In this document: piece by piece, positions 40,710-49,241 of the stretch
Layout: every line of letters starts with the position of its first letter
Numbering within the stretch: position 1 is the stretch's first letter
Source: Lysobacter capsici
GTDB lineage: Bacteria; Pseudomonadota; Gammaproteobacteria; Xanthomonadales; Xanthomonadaceae
Direction of reading: 5' to 3'
Assembly (NCBI RefSeq): GCF_018732085.1
Contig: NZ_CP076103.1
Location: 3,658,001 to 3,722,000 of the forward strand
Length of the DNA stretch: 64,000 nt
Position numbers and translations under genes: made by a program
Notes under the pieces: model-generated
The model's input: the letters and a program-made list of their open reading frames with translations, nothing else
What the model was told of the DNA's origin: nothing
Database searches by the model: none

Positions 40710-41933
40710 ATGGAAGCCGTATTTGAAACTCCGTTGAAGACGCTCGACGTCGCGGCGGCGCTGTTCGCGCCGTTGCAGAAGAAGCTCGACGAACTGCGTG
40801 AAAACGGCCTGTATCGCACGTTCTACGAGTTCTCGCACATCAGCGAGCACCCCGGCCATACCGCTCACGGCTGCCGGGTCGTGCAGGTGTGGAGCGGCAA
40901 CGATTACTTCGGGCTCGGTCAACATCCCGACCTGATCAAGGCCCAGATCGAGTCGACCCAGCTGCACGGCACCAGCAGCGGCGGCTCGCGCAACATCGGC
41001 GGCACCAGCGTCTCGCACGCCGAGCTGGAAAAACGCATCGCTGCATGGCATGGCAAGGACCGCGCGCTGGTGTTCTCCAGCGGTTACGCCGCCAACTTCG
41101 AAACCTTGAGCACGCTGATCGCGGCCATCCCCGACATGGTGGTGTTCTCGGACCGCAACAACCATCGTTCGCTGATCGAGGGCATCGCCCGGACCGGCTG
41201 CACCAAGCATGTATTTCCGCACAACGACTTTGAGGCGCTCGACCGCATGCTCGCCGGTTACGAGCGCGAGCGGCCGAAGCTGATCGTGTTCGAGTCGGTG
41301 TACTCGATGGACGGCGATGTCGCGCCGCTGAGTGCGTTCTTCGACCTGGCCGAAAAGCACGGGGCGCTGACCTTCCTCGATGAAACCCATGCGATCGGCC
41401 TGATGGGGCCGACCGGCGCCGGCCTGGCCGAGGAGCTCAACGATCACCGCGCGACCTTCGTCCAAGGGGTGTTCAGCAAGGCGCTGGGCACGCTGGGCGG
41501 CTATGTCGCCGGCCCCGACAGCGCGATCGACTACGTGCGCTCGCATGCGCCGGGCTTCATCTTCAGTTCGACCATGCCGCAGGCCGTGCTCGACGCCACC
41601 CTCACCGGACTGGACATCGTGCAGCGCGGCGACGACCTGCGTCGCGGGGTGATGGACAACGTGATCCGGCTGAAGAACGCGCTGCGCAAGGCCGGGCTGC
41701 GCTTCCTCGACGGCGGCACCCACATCGTCCCGGTGATCGTGCCCGGCGGCGAGCGCGTGCATCGGGTGTCGCGACGCCTGCTCGACGAATTCGGCATCTA
41801 TGTCGCACCGGTGACCTACCCGTCCGTGCCCAAGGGCACCGAACGCTTCCGCGTCACCATCGCCCCGTTCCGCACCCCGGAACAGATCGAAGCCTTCGTG
41901 AGCACGCTGCAGCTGTGCCTCGAGCAGGAATGA
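40710..41933 (+). CDS. 5-aminolevulinate-synthase-like alpha-oxoamine synthase
   Basis: 407 residues, PLP-dependent fold type I. Close to ALA synthase along its whole length: 'YRTF' near residue 35, 'SGGSRNIGGTS', 'NHRSLIEGIARTG', 'LDETHAIGLMGPTGAG' (Asp224 to the PLP ring), 'VFSKALGTLGG' with the Schiff-base K257, and 'YVAPVTYPSVPKGTERFR'. ALA synthase joins glycine and succinyl-CoA. Of the residues that hold the succinyl carboxylate, the Arg of YRTF is kept and the Thr is Ser93. Gammaproteobacteria make heme ALA from glutamyl-tRNA, so this copy, first in a biosynthetic operon, is probably for a special product. Another amino acid or acyl-CoA is possible. Confidence 0.88.
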   Translation: MEAVFETPLKTLDVAAALFAPLQKKLDELRENGLYRTFYEFSHISEHPGHTAHGCRVVQVWSGNDYFGLGQHPDLIKAQIESTQLHGTSSGGSRNIGGTSVSHAELEKRIAAWHGKDRALVFSSGYAANFETLSTLIAAIPDMVVFSDRNNHRSLIEGIARTGCTKHVFPHNDFEALDRMLAGYERERPKLIVFESVYSMDGDVAPLSAFFDLAEKHGALTFLDETHAIGLMGPTGAGLAEELNDHRATFVQGVFSKALGTLGGYVAGPDSAIDYVRSHAPGFIFSSTMPQAVLDATLTGLDIVQRGDDLRRGVMDNVIRLKNALRKAGLRFLDGGTHIVPVIVPGGERVHRVSRRLLDEFGIYVAPVTYPSVPKGTERFRVTIAPFRTPEQIEAFVSTLQLCLEQE

Positions 41934-41958
41934 CCCACCGATCGCAAGGAGAACGACC

Positions 41959-42798
41959 GTGGCTTTGACTCAGATCACCCCCTTCATCGGTGCCGAATTC
42001 ACCGGTGTGACCTATGAAGACTTTCAGCAACCCGAGCTGTGGAACCAGTTCGTCGAGCAACTGCACCAGCGCGAACTGGTGGTGGTGCGCAGCATCGCGC
42101 TGACGCCGCAGCAGCAGCTCGAACTGGCCGCGCGGCTGGGCCGGCCGATTCCGTTCGTGCTGGACAAATACCGGCATCCCGAGTTCGAGGAGATCATGAT
42201 TTCCTCCAACGAGGTGCGCGACAACAAGCCGATCGGCATCGCCCGGGTCGGCAATTTCTGGCATCAGGATTCCTCGTTCGTGGCCAATCCGGCGCCGTAC
42301 ACCCTGCTGCACGGGATCAAGGTGCCCAGCGACAGCGGCCACACCCTGTTCGCCAATGCGGCCGATGTCTACGATCGCCTGCCCGAGGAATGGAAGAAGC
42401 GGATCGAGGGACGCAGGGCGCTGCATACGGTATCCAAGCGGTTGCGCATCCAGGCCGAGCATGTCGGCCTGTCGGTCGCCGAGTTCAAGGCCTGGATCGA
42501 GACCAAGCATCCGAAGGTCGAACACGATCTGGTCAAGGTCGATCCCGACACCGGCCGCAAATACCTGTACGGCGCGCCGGAGTACCTGGACTCGGTGATC
42601 GGCCTGGACGCCAACGACAACGCGGCGTTCTTCGCCTTGATCGACGAACTCATCCAGGCGCCGCAGCGGGTCTATACCCACGAGTGGAGCAACAACGATC
42701 TGGTCGCCTGGAAGACCCAGACCACGCTGCACGCGGTGACCGACGTCGAGCCGGGCGTGGACCGCACCGTGCATCGAATCAGCATCGAACTGCACTGA
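41959..42798 (+). CDS. TauD/TfdA-family 2-oxoglutarate-dependent dioxygenase
   Basis: 279 residues from the GTG at 41959 behind AAGGAGA. The iron triad is visible: H102 and D104 in 'NFWHQDSSF' and H272 in 'GVDRTVHRISIE', with the 2-oxoglutarate-binding Arg next to it. Such enzymes hydroxylate or desaturate small substrates in the cytosol with O2, Fe2+ and 2-oxoglutarate. It is 25 bases after the ALA-synthase-like gene and five before the KAS III-like gene. The presumed substrate is an intermediate of this pathway. Confidence 0.9.
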   Translation: MALTQITPFIGAEFTGVTYEDFQQPELWNQFVEQLHQRELVVVRSIALTPQQQLELAARLGRPIPFVLDKYRHPEFEEIMISSNEVRDNKPIGIARVGNFWHQDSSFVANPAPYTLLHGIKVPSDSGHTLFANAADVYDRLPEEWKKRIEGRRALHTVSKRLRIQAEHVGLSVAEFKAWIETKHPKVEHDLVKVDPDTGRKYLYGAPEYLDSVIGLDANDNAAFFALIDELIQAPQRVYTHEWSNNDLVAWKTQTTLHAVTDVEPGVDRTVHRISIELH

Positions 42799-42802
42799 GG
42801 CC

Positions 42803-43807
42803 ATGGCCCGTCCGATGAACGGAATCGTCGACTTCGACCTGAGTTATCCCAGCGCACGCGCCGAGGTGTCGAGCATGCACGCCGCCTGCGGCGTGCCGGT
42901 GGACGACATTCTGCAGATCACCCATTGCGACAGTTTTCCCGTGCTCGGCGACGACGAACGCTCCTGGGAACTGGCGCTGGACGCGGCGCGCGCGGTGATG
43001 CGGCGCAGCGGCGTGGACCCTGCGGCGATCACCCAGGTGATCTACGCCGGCGCCGGCGAATGGGAGACGCCGTTCTGGTCGCCGGCGGCCAAGGTCGCGC
43101 ACGAACTGGGCATCGAGCGGGCGCATTGCTTCGAGGTCGCCAACTTCTGCAACGCCGGCATGGCCGCGGCGCAGATCGCGCTGGATCGGATGGCGCGAAA
43201 CGAAACGGCGCGCGATGGCAGCGGGCGCGAACACGGCGGCTATGCGCTGGTGCTGCTCGGCGACCGCCTGAGCCGCATGGTCGACTACGCCGATCCGCAG
43301 GCCAAGGCGCTGTTCAATTTCGGCGACGCCGGCGGCGCCATGCTGCTGGGCGGCGGCGAGCGCTGCAGCTTCGCCCTGCTGCATTCGGCGATGCGCACCG
43401 ATCCGAGCTGGTCGGACTATTACTTCGGCGAACGCCGCGACGGACGCATCGTGATCCGTCGCGGCGAGCATCGCGAGGGACTGGCGGCGGCGTATGTCGA
43501 CAACTTCGTCGGCTTGCTCGACGACACGCTGAAAGCGCTGGACCTGACGATCGACGACTTCGCCTATCTGCTGATCAACCACGGCGACAAGAGCATGCAC
43601 GAACGCCTGCTGGCGGCGATCGGGCTGCCGCGCGAGAAGAGCGTCTTCAACTACCACCGCCTCGCGCACATGGGCTCGGCCGATACCTTGATCGCGCTGC
43701 GCGATCTGGTCGACGCGCGCCGCCTGGTGCGCGGCGACCGGGTCCTGCTCGCCACCAGCGCCATGGGGTTCAGCTGGGGCATCACCGCGCTGGAGTGCCG
43801 GCAATGA
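42803..43807 (+). CDS. KAS III-like condensing enzyme or acyltransferase
   Basis: 334 residues of thiolase/KAS III fold. Nucleophile Cys116 sits in 'EVANFCNAGMAAAQIALD', and His260 in 'YLLINHGDKSM'. The usual third residue, Asn of the GNTSAAS motif, is missing: the region reads HMGSADT (289-295), with Asp294 nearby. A Cys-His-Asp arrangement is known from acyl-transferring KAS III relatives such as CerJ, so ester or amide formation is as likely as C-C condensation. No ACP gene is adjacent, which favours CoA substrates. The stop overlaps the ATP-grasp start. Confidence 0.83.
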   Translation: MARPMNGIVDFDLSYPSARAEVSSMHAACGVPVDDILQITHCDSFPVLGDDERSWELALDAARAVMRRSGVDPAAITQVIYAGAGEWETPFWSPAAKVAHELGIERAHCFEVANFCNAGMAAAQIALDRMARNETARDGSGREHGGYALVLLGDRLSRMVDYADPQAKALFNFGDAGGAMLLGGGERCSFALLHSAMRTDPSWSDYYFGERRDGRIVIRRGEHREGLAAAYVDNFVGLLDDTLKALDLTIDDFAYLLINHGDKSMHERLLAAIGLPREKSVFNYHRLAHMGSADTLIALRDLVDARRLVRGDRVLLATSAMGFSWGITALECRQ

Positions 43808-44991
43808 AGATCCTGATCATTCACCAGGTGCCGTATCGGAAAATCCATTACCACTTGGGCATCGATCATCAACGGCACGAGGTCACCTACATCGGCCAGC
43901 CGGCGCGCATGGCCGACCTGCCCGCCGATTTGCGCTGCACGCGCCTGGTGCTGGATCCCGGCGAGGACTTGGTCGCCGGCATCCTGGCCCGCACCTCGCG
44001 CGAGGACGGTTTCGAGCGGCTGTTGTCGCTGTCGGAATTCGGCATGATCGAATCCTGGCACGTGCGCGAACACCTCGGGCTCAGCGGCGCCTCGCTGGCG
44101 CAGATCGAGCGGGTGCGCGACAAGGTGCGGATGAAGCAGGCCCTGGCCGACTCGGGACTGCGCTATCCGCGTTTCGTTTCCGCGCCCGGCGATGCCGCCG
44201 AACTGCCCTGGTCGGGCAAGACCGTGGTCAAGCCGCGGCAAGGCGCATCGAGCGAAGGCGTCAGCGTGCATGCCAGCGCGGCCGACGCGATCGTCGCCTG
44301 GCGTGAGCTGGCGCAGCGCGAGGACTACCAACTCGAGGAGTACATCGAAGGCGAGCTGTTGCATGCCGATGGCCTGATCCGCGACGGCGTGCTGGTCGAT
44401 CTGGTCGTGAGCCGCTACGTCAACAAGCCGGTCGACTTCGCCTACGGTGTGCCGCTGGGTTCGTATCAGTTGCCGGACGATCCGCGTTATCGCGAGTTCG
44501 CCCAGCAGGTGATCACGCAGTTGGACATCCGTGAAGGCTGCCTGCATCTGGAGATGTTCGAGACCGCCGACGGCGAGCTGGTATTCCTGGAAGTCGCCAA
44601 TCGCATGGGCGGCGCCGGCGTGGTCGATGCGCACCAGCGCCATAGCGGCCTGCACCTGCCCTCGCACGAAATCGCCATCCGCCTGGGCCTGGAACGCCCG
44701 CCGGCATTGCCGCGCTCGGGCCGATACCACGGCTGGCTGGTGTTTCCCGGCCACCATCTGCCGCGCGAGGCCGGGCATCGCATCGACGTGCCGGCGCCGC
44801 TGCGCGAACACGCGTGCGTCGATCGCCTGCATCAACTGGCGCCTGAGCAACCGTTGCCCGATCACATCACCTATCAGGAATGGCTGGCGCCGGTGTTCGT
44901 CGAAGCCTCGCATCACGATTCGCAAGCGCTGGGGCATTTCCTGCACGAATGCGCCCAATCCATTTCGATCCAGGCCGGAGCGCCGCAGTGA
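43804..44991 (+). CDS. ATP-grasp ligase
   Basis: 395 residues from the ATG at 43804, overlapping the KAS III stop (ATGA). N-terminal Rossmann-like part ('MKILIIHQVPYRKIHYHLGI'), then the ATP-grasp core: 'GKTVVKPRQGASSEGVSV', 'YQLEEYIEGELLHADGLI' and the Mg-binding 'LHLEMFETADGELVFLEVAN' with RMGG after it. The pattern is that of L-amino-acid or dipeptide ligases (BacD-like) and related carboxylate-amine ligases that form an acyl phosphate. Likely makes an amide bond in the pathway product. Its stop overlaps the next GTG. Confidence 0.9.
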   Translation: MKILIIHQVPYRKIHYHLGIDHQRHEVTYIGQPARMADLPADLRCTRLVLDPGEDLVAGILARTSREDGFERLLSLSEFGMIESWHVREHLGLSGASLAQIERVRDKVRMKQALADSGLRYPRFVSAPGDAAELPWSGKTVVKPRQGASSEGVSVHASAADAIVAWRELAQREDYQLEEYIEGELLHADGLIRDGVLVDLVVSRYVNKPVDFAYGVPLGSYQLPDDPRYREFAQQVITQLDIREGCLHLEMFETADGELVFLEVANRMGGAGVVDAHQRHSGLHLPSHEIAIRLGLERPPALPRSGRYHGWLVFPGHHLPREAGHRIDVPAPLREHACVDRLHQLAPEQPLPDHITYQEWLAPVFVEASHHDSQALGHFLHECAQSISIQAGAPQ

Positions 44992-46937
44992 CCCGCCCTT
45001 CCCCATCGCCACGCCATTACCCCACCGACTTGCTGCTCGCGGTCCAGCGCGCCGAACGCGCGCTCACCGACCCGGACTCGGCGCTCGCGCGGTTGCTGCG
45101 CGTGCATGACCTGAGCTCGGTCGGCGGCCTGTTCGCGAGCGCCGAACTGACCGAGGCGCTCGACCAGTGGTTCGGCGGTCTGAGCCAGTACCCGTGGCAG
45201 CCGTTGATCGACAGCAACGACGTCGATCAGTTGTCGCCGGTGGGCACGATCGTGCTCGACGACCACCGCGTCGCCAACACCTTGCGCGGGCTGCTGTTCG
45301 CCTGGGCCGCGGGCAACCACGTGCTGATCCGCTCGCGCCGCGATACGTTCTGGCAGGGCCTGACCACGATCCTGCGCGGCTACGGGTTTCCGTTGCCGGA
45401 GGCATCGGTGCTCGACGAGCGCGCGCAGTCCGAGCATCGGACGATTCATGTGCCCGATCTCGTGCCGGTCTCGGCATCGGGCGCGGCGGTCTGGAACGAA
45501 CCCGACCTCTACGGCGACGATCCGCAAGACGAGGACAACCTGACGATCCGGCTGGGCGTCCCGGTGCGCCAGGACGCGACGAGCTTCCTGCGTGGCGTCG
45601 CGGCGCTGGACGCGCGCGCCTCGTGGACGCGCCTGCTGGTGCGTCGCGAACACCTGGCCGGCACCCGCCTGGCCGATGCGCGCGAAGCCGACGACGCGCA
45701 CGGCAGCGGGCGTCTCGATGCCAAGCTGCGCTATCTGATCGGCCAGGCCCGGCGCACGCCGTACTATCGCGATCTGCCGCAGATCCACGGCGTGGCCGAG
45801 CTGGCGCAACTGCCGATCCTGGAGAAGCGGCAACTCGACGCCAACACGCTGCCGCTCAACCGCAACCTGTACAGCGACGCGCCGCCGAGCGGCGAGGTGT
45901 TGCGCAGCGGCGCCACCTCGGGCGATCCGCGCTACATCGTGTACTCGCGCGGCGACTGGGCCAACATGGTGCGCGAGGCGATTCCGCTGTGGTCCGTGCT
46001 GGGCCTGCGCAAGGGCGACCGGGTGATCAATACGCTGTTCGCCGGCAGTCTGTACGGCGGTTCGATCACCAGCAGCTGCGAGTTCTCGCAGATGGCGGTG
46101 GAGTGCTACACCACCACCCAGGCCTGCACCGTCGACGACTTGTTGATGCTGCATCACCGGTTCGGCGCCAATACCGTGATCGGCCTGCCGACCCTGCTGA
46201 TGCCGCTGCTGCGCAAGGCCAAGGCGCAGGACCCGGCGCTGCGCATCGAGAAGGTGCTGTACGGCGGCACGCCGATGGCCGAGTCCGACAAGGCCTGGCT
46301 GCGCGAGCATCTGGATACGGACGTGGTCGCGAGCGTGCTCGCCGCCAACGACGGCGCCCAGCTCGGCTTCCAGTGCCCGCACATGCGCGGCACGCTGCAT
46401 CACATCTGCGACGACTACAACCTGCTGGAAGTGGTCGACGACGACGGCCAGGCCGTGCCCGACGGCGAGGTCGGTCACTTGCTGATCACCAGCCTGCAGA
46501 AGTTCGAAGCGCCGCTGGTGCGCTACCGGATCGGCGACATCGGCCGGGTGTTCCATCGCGACTGCGCCTGCGGCCTGTCGGGTCGGGTGATGGAGTACCT
46601 CGGGCGGTCGGACGGCATCATCAAGTTCCTCGGCTCGACCGTGCGCCACCGCGAACTGCACGACGCGCTGGAGACCTTCGAGGTGTCGCAGTTGCAGGTC
46701 GAGATCGACAAGCGCGACGGGCGCGAGGCCTTGATCGCACGGATCGAATCGGCGCGCACGCTCGACCCGGATCAGATCCGCGCGCACCTGATCGCGCAGT
46801 TCCATCAGCTGCGCACCCTGCTCGGTTTCGGCGACAGCGTGTTCGGGCTGGTGGTCGAATGCCATCCCGAAGGCGCGCTGCGCCGCGACGCAGTCAGCGG
46901 CAAGGTCAAGACCGTCATCGACCGCAGGCTGGGCTGA
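44988..46937 (+). CDS. LuxC-like / PaaK-LuxE-like fusion, acyl-activating enzyme
   Basis: 649 residues from the GTG at 44988, overlapping the ATP-grasp stop. Residues about 60-200 resemble the nucleotide-binding part of acyl-CoA reductase LuxC ('PVGTIVLDDHRVANTLRGLL', 'NHVLIRSRRDTFWQG') but stop short of its catalytic cysteine region. From about 245 on it is an adenylating enzyme of the phenylacetate-CoA ligase/LuxE type: the P-loop-like 'RSGATSGDPR' (306-315), 'VLYGGTPMAESDKAW' and 'LVRYRIGDIGRV'. LuxE and LuxC cooperate to activate and reduce acyl groups, so the fusion could activate a carboxylate and pass it on. The product of this step is unknown. Confidence 0.75.
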   Translation: MTRPSPSPRHYPTDLLLAVQRAERALTDPDSALARLLRVHDLSSVGGLFASAELTEALDQWFGGLSQYPWQPLIDSNDVDQLSPVGTIVLDDHRVANTLRGLLFAWAAGNHVLIRSRRDTFWQGLTTILRGYGFPLPEASVLDERAQSEHRTIHVPDLVPVSASGAAVWNEPDLYGDDPQDEDNLTIRLGVPVRQDATSFLRGVAALDARASWTRLLVRREHLAGTRLADAREADDAHGSGRLDAKLRYLIGQARRTPYYRDLPQIHGVAELAQLPILEKRQLDANTLPLNRNLYSDAPPSGEVLRSGATSGDPRYIVYSRGDWANMVREAIPLWSVLGLRKGDRVINTLFAGSLYGGSITSSCEFSQMAVECYTTTQACTVDDLLMLHHRFGANTVIGLPTLLMPLLRKAKAQDPALRIEKVLYGGTPMAESDKAWLREHLDTDVVASVLAANDGAQLGFQCPHMRGTLHHICDDYNLLEVVDDDGQAVPDGEVGHLLITSLQKFEAPLVRYRIGDIGRVFHRDCACGLSGRVMEYLGRSDGIIKFLGSTVRHRELHDALETFEVSQLQVEIDKRDGREALIARIESARTLDPDQIRAHLIAQFHQLRTLLGFGDSVFGLVVECHPEGALRRDAVSGKVKTVIDRRLG

Positions 46938-48175
46938 TGCTCTGGCGCAACCGTCCGGCCCGCGCGCTGCTGGTATCGATCCTGCTGTCGAGCATCGGCA
47001 TGGGCGTGTACGTGCTCGCGCTGGGGCAGATGCTGTTCGCGCTGACCGGCAGCGCGCAGGCGTTCGCGATCGTGCTGACCTTGCAAGGCATCGGCGCGGT
47101 CTGCGTGCTGCCGTTTTGCGGGCCGCTGGTCGACGCGCTCGATTCCCGGCGGGTCTATGTCGGTTGCGGTCTGGCCCGCGCCGCGACGGTGCTGGCGATC
47201 GTGCTGGCCGACATCGCCGGCACGCCGGCTTCGGTGCCGATCATTGGCGCGGCCGCGCTGGCGCTGGCGGTGTTCGACAACATGCAGCGCGCGGCGTTGT
47301 TCAAGTTTTCCGCGCGCCATATCGACGACACCTTGCGGGTGCGGGTCAACGGCCTGCTCGGCGCGGCCATCCAGGCCGGCGCACTGACCGGCATGGCCCT
47401 GCTCGGGGTGATCCTGAGCGTCGCGCCGCCGGCGCGGGCGCTGTTGGTCGACGTGGCGATGGCCTGCGCGGCGGCGGCGGTGATGGCATCGATCCGCCTG
47501 GACGCCTCCGACGCCAACCGCGCGCTGTTGGCCGGCAGCCGGCTGCGCTCGCTGTTGCCCAATGCGCTGCGCGACTGGCGGCAGATGCTCGCCCAGTACC
47601 GCAACGAAACCGTGGTGCTGGGCATGGTCGCGCTGTGCGCGGCGGATTTCTTCTTCGCCAATGGCCTGAGCACCCTGGTGGTGCCGCTGGTCCATCGCTC
47701 CTACGGCGGGCAAAGCTGGTACATCGCCGCGCTGGAAGCGACCTTCGGCATCGGCATGCTGGTGGCCTCCACCCTGACCCGCCACACCGTGCGGCAATCG
47801 CTGCTGCCGCTGTGGCTGCTGGTCCAGGCCGGCACGGCGTTGCTGCTGGCGCTCAGCCGCGATCCGTTCGCGCACTTTCTCGCGTTCTTCGTCGGCGGTT
47901 TCGCCAACCTCAACAGCCTGACCTGGCTGCTGACCACGCTGCAGCAACACGCGAACCCCGGCGACAAGGCGAAGATGGCCTCGCTGCGGCTGCTGGCGAT
48001 CGGCATCGGCACCATCGCGCTGATGCCGTGGCTCGGCCAAGCCGCGCGGGTGTCGCTGGACAGCGCGTTCTTCTGCGTCGGCGCGGCGATGGCGGCGTTC
48101 GCGCTGGCCAGCGTATGGATCGCGATCGGATTCCGCCCGCATCAACGCACGATCCTGGCCGCGAGCCAGCCATGA
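46937..48175 (+). CDS. Major facilitator superfamily exporter
   Basis: 412 residues; ATG at 46937 shares its A with the previous stop (TGATG). Twelve predicted helices, beginning with 'RALLVSILLSSIGMGVYVLA', a loop 'GPLVDALDSRRVYVGCGLAR' like the MFS A motif, and a central basic loop. Similar in style to the EntS/MFS-3 type exporters found in metabolite clusters. Likely exports the operon's product. The start is fully coupled to the preceding gene. Confidence 0.88.
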   Translation: MLWRNRPARALLVSILLSSIGMGVYVLALGQMLFALTGSAQAFAIVLTLQGIGAVCVLPFCGPLVDALDSRRVYVGCGLARAATVLAIVLADIAGTPASVPIIGAAALALAVFDNMQRAALFKFSARHIDDTLRVRVNGLLGAAIQAGALTGMALLGVILSVAPPARALLVDVAMACAAAAVMASIRLDASDANRALLAGSRLRSLLPNALRDWRQMLAQYRNETVVLGMVALCAADFFFANGLSTLVVPLVHRSYGGQSWYIAALEATFGIGMLVASTLTRHTVRQSLLPLWLLVQAGTALLLALSRDPFAHFLAFFVGGFANLNSLTWLLTTLQQHANPGDKAKMASLRLLAIGIGTIALMPWLGQAARVSLDSAFFCVGAAMAAFALASVWIAIGFRPHQRTILAASQP

Positions 48176-48197
48176 CCTTTTCGCCAGGAGCCTTTGC

Positions 48198-49205
48198 ATG
48201 AGCCCTTCCCACGTCAGTCAGTCCGGATCGCGCGCGGTGCATCAAGTCCGCCGGCCGCAAGGCGAACCGGTCGCGGACGACTTCGCCTGGGTCGAGCAGC
48301 CGTTGCCCGAGCCCGGCGCGGGTACCGCGCTGGTCGAGAACCTGTACCTCTCGGTCGATCCGTACATGCGCGAGTGCATGGATGCGGTGTGGCCGCTGCA
48401 CACGCCGCTCGAAGGCCGCTCGGTAGGCCGGGTGATCGCCTCGCGCGAACCGCGATTGGCGGTCGGCGATCTGGTGTTTCATCGCCAGGGCTGGCGCACG
48501 CATGCGCGGGTCGGCTACGACGAGGTGCGGATTCTGCCGGCGCTCGACGGCGTGCCGCTGAGCCATTGGTTGAGCGTGCTCGGCGGTACCGGTCTGACCG
48601 CGTATGTCGGCTTGACCCGCATCGCCGAGTTGCGCGCGGGCGAAACGCTCTACATCTCGGCCGCGGCCGGCGGCGTGGGCAGCATGGCCGGCCAGTTGGC
48701 GCATCTGCTCGGCGCCGGCCGGGTGATCGGCAGCGCGGGGTCGGCGGCGAAGGTCGCGCAGTTGCGCGACGTGCTCGGCTTCGATGCGGCCTTCAACTAC
48801 CGCGACGGCCCCATCGCCGAGCAACTGGCCCAGGCCGCGCCCGACGGCATCGACGTGTATCTGGACAACGTCGGCGGCGATCATCTGGAAGCGGCGATCG
48901 GCCAGATGCGTCCGCACGGCCGCATCGCCTGGTCGGGCGCGATCGCGCAATACAGCACGCAGCCGCCGCCGGCGCCGCGCAATCTGTTCGAAGTGGTGGA
49001 GCGAAGCCTGCGCCTGCAGGGCTTCCTGGTGCGCAACTACGGCCATCTGCAAGAGGAGTTGCAGGACTTCGTCGTGCCGCACTTGCGCTCGGGCCGGCTG
49101 CTGCCGGTGGAAACCGTGGTCGAAGGTTTCGATGGCATCGTCGATGCGTTCCTCGGTGTACTCAGCGGCCGCAATCTCGGAAAGATGCTGGTCAAGGTTG
49201 CCTAA
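48198..49205 (+). CDS. NADP-dependent MDR-family oxidoreductase (CurA/leukotriene-B4 type)
   Basis: 335 residues. Zinc-free medium-chain reductase: 'NLYLSVDPYMRECM' at the start, 'VLGGTGLTAYVGLTRIAELR', the NADPH loop 'SAAAGGVGSMAGQLAHLLGA', and 'IDVYLDNVGGDHLEAAIG'. The family reduces enone double bonds (curcumin reductase, prostaglandin reductase). It follows the MFS gene by 22 bases in the same direction, so it may act on the operon's product or on a toxic enone. It could also be a bystander. Confidence 0.9.
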   Translation: MSPSHVSQSGSRAVHQVRRPQGEPVADDFAWVEQPLPEPGAGTALVENLYLSVDPYMRECMDAVWPLHTPLEGRSVGRVIASREPRLAVGDLVFHRQGWRTHARVGYDEVRILPALDGVPLSHWLSVLGGTGLTAYVGLTRIAELRAGETLYISAAAGGVGSMAGQLAHLLGAGRVIGSAGSAAKVAQLRDVLGFDAAFNYRDGPIAEQLAQAAPDGIDVYLDNVGGDHLEAAIGQMRPHGRIAWSGAIAQYSTQPPPAPRNLFEVVERSLRLQGFLVRNYGHLQEELQDFVVPHLRSGRLLPVETVVEGFDGIVDAFLGVLSGRNLGKMLVKVA

Positions 49206-49241
49206 ATCGTCGCCGCGCTTCTCCATCAAAAGGACTTGATC

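Noticed and set aside
40710..41933. Heme biosynthesis ALA synthase
   Set aside because: No heme genes nearby, the host group uses the glutamyl-tRNA route, and the gene is coupled to a metabolite-type operon.
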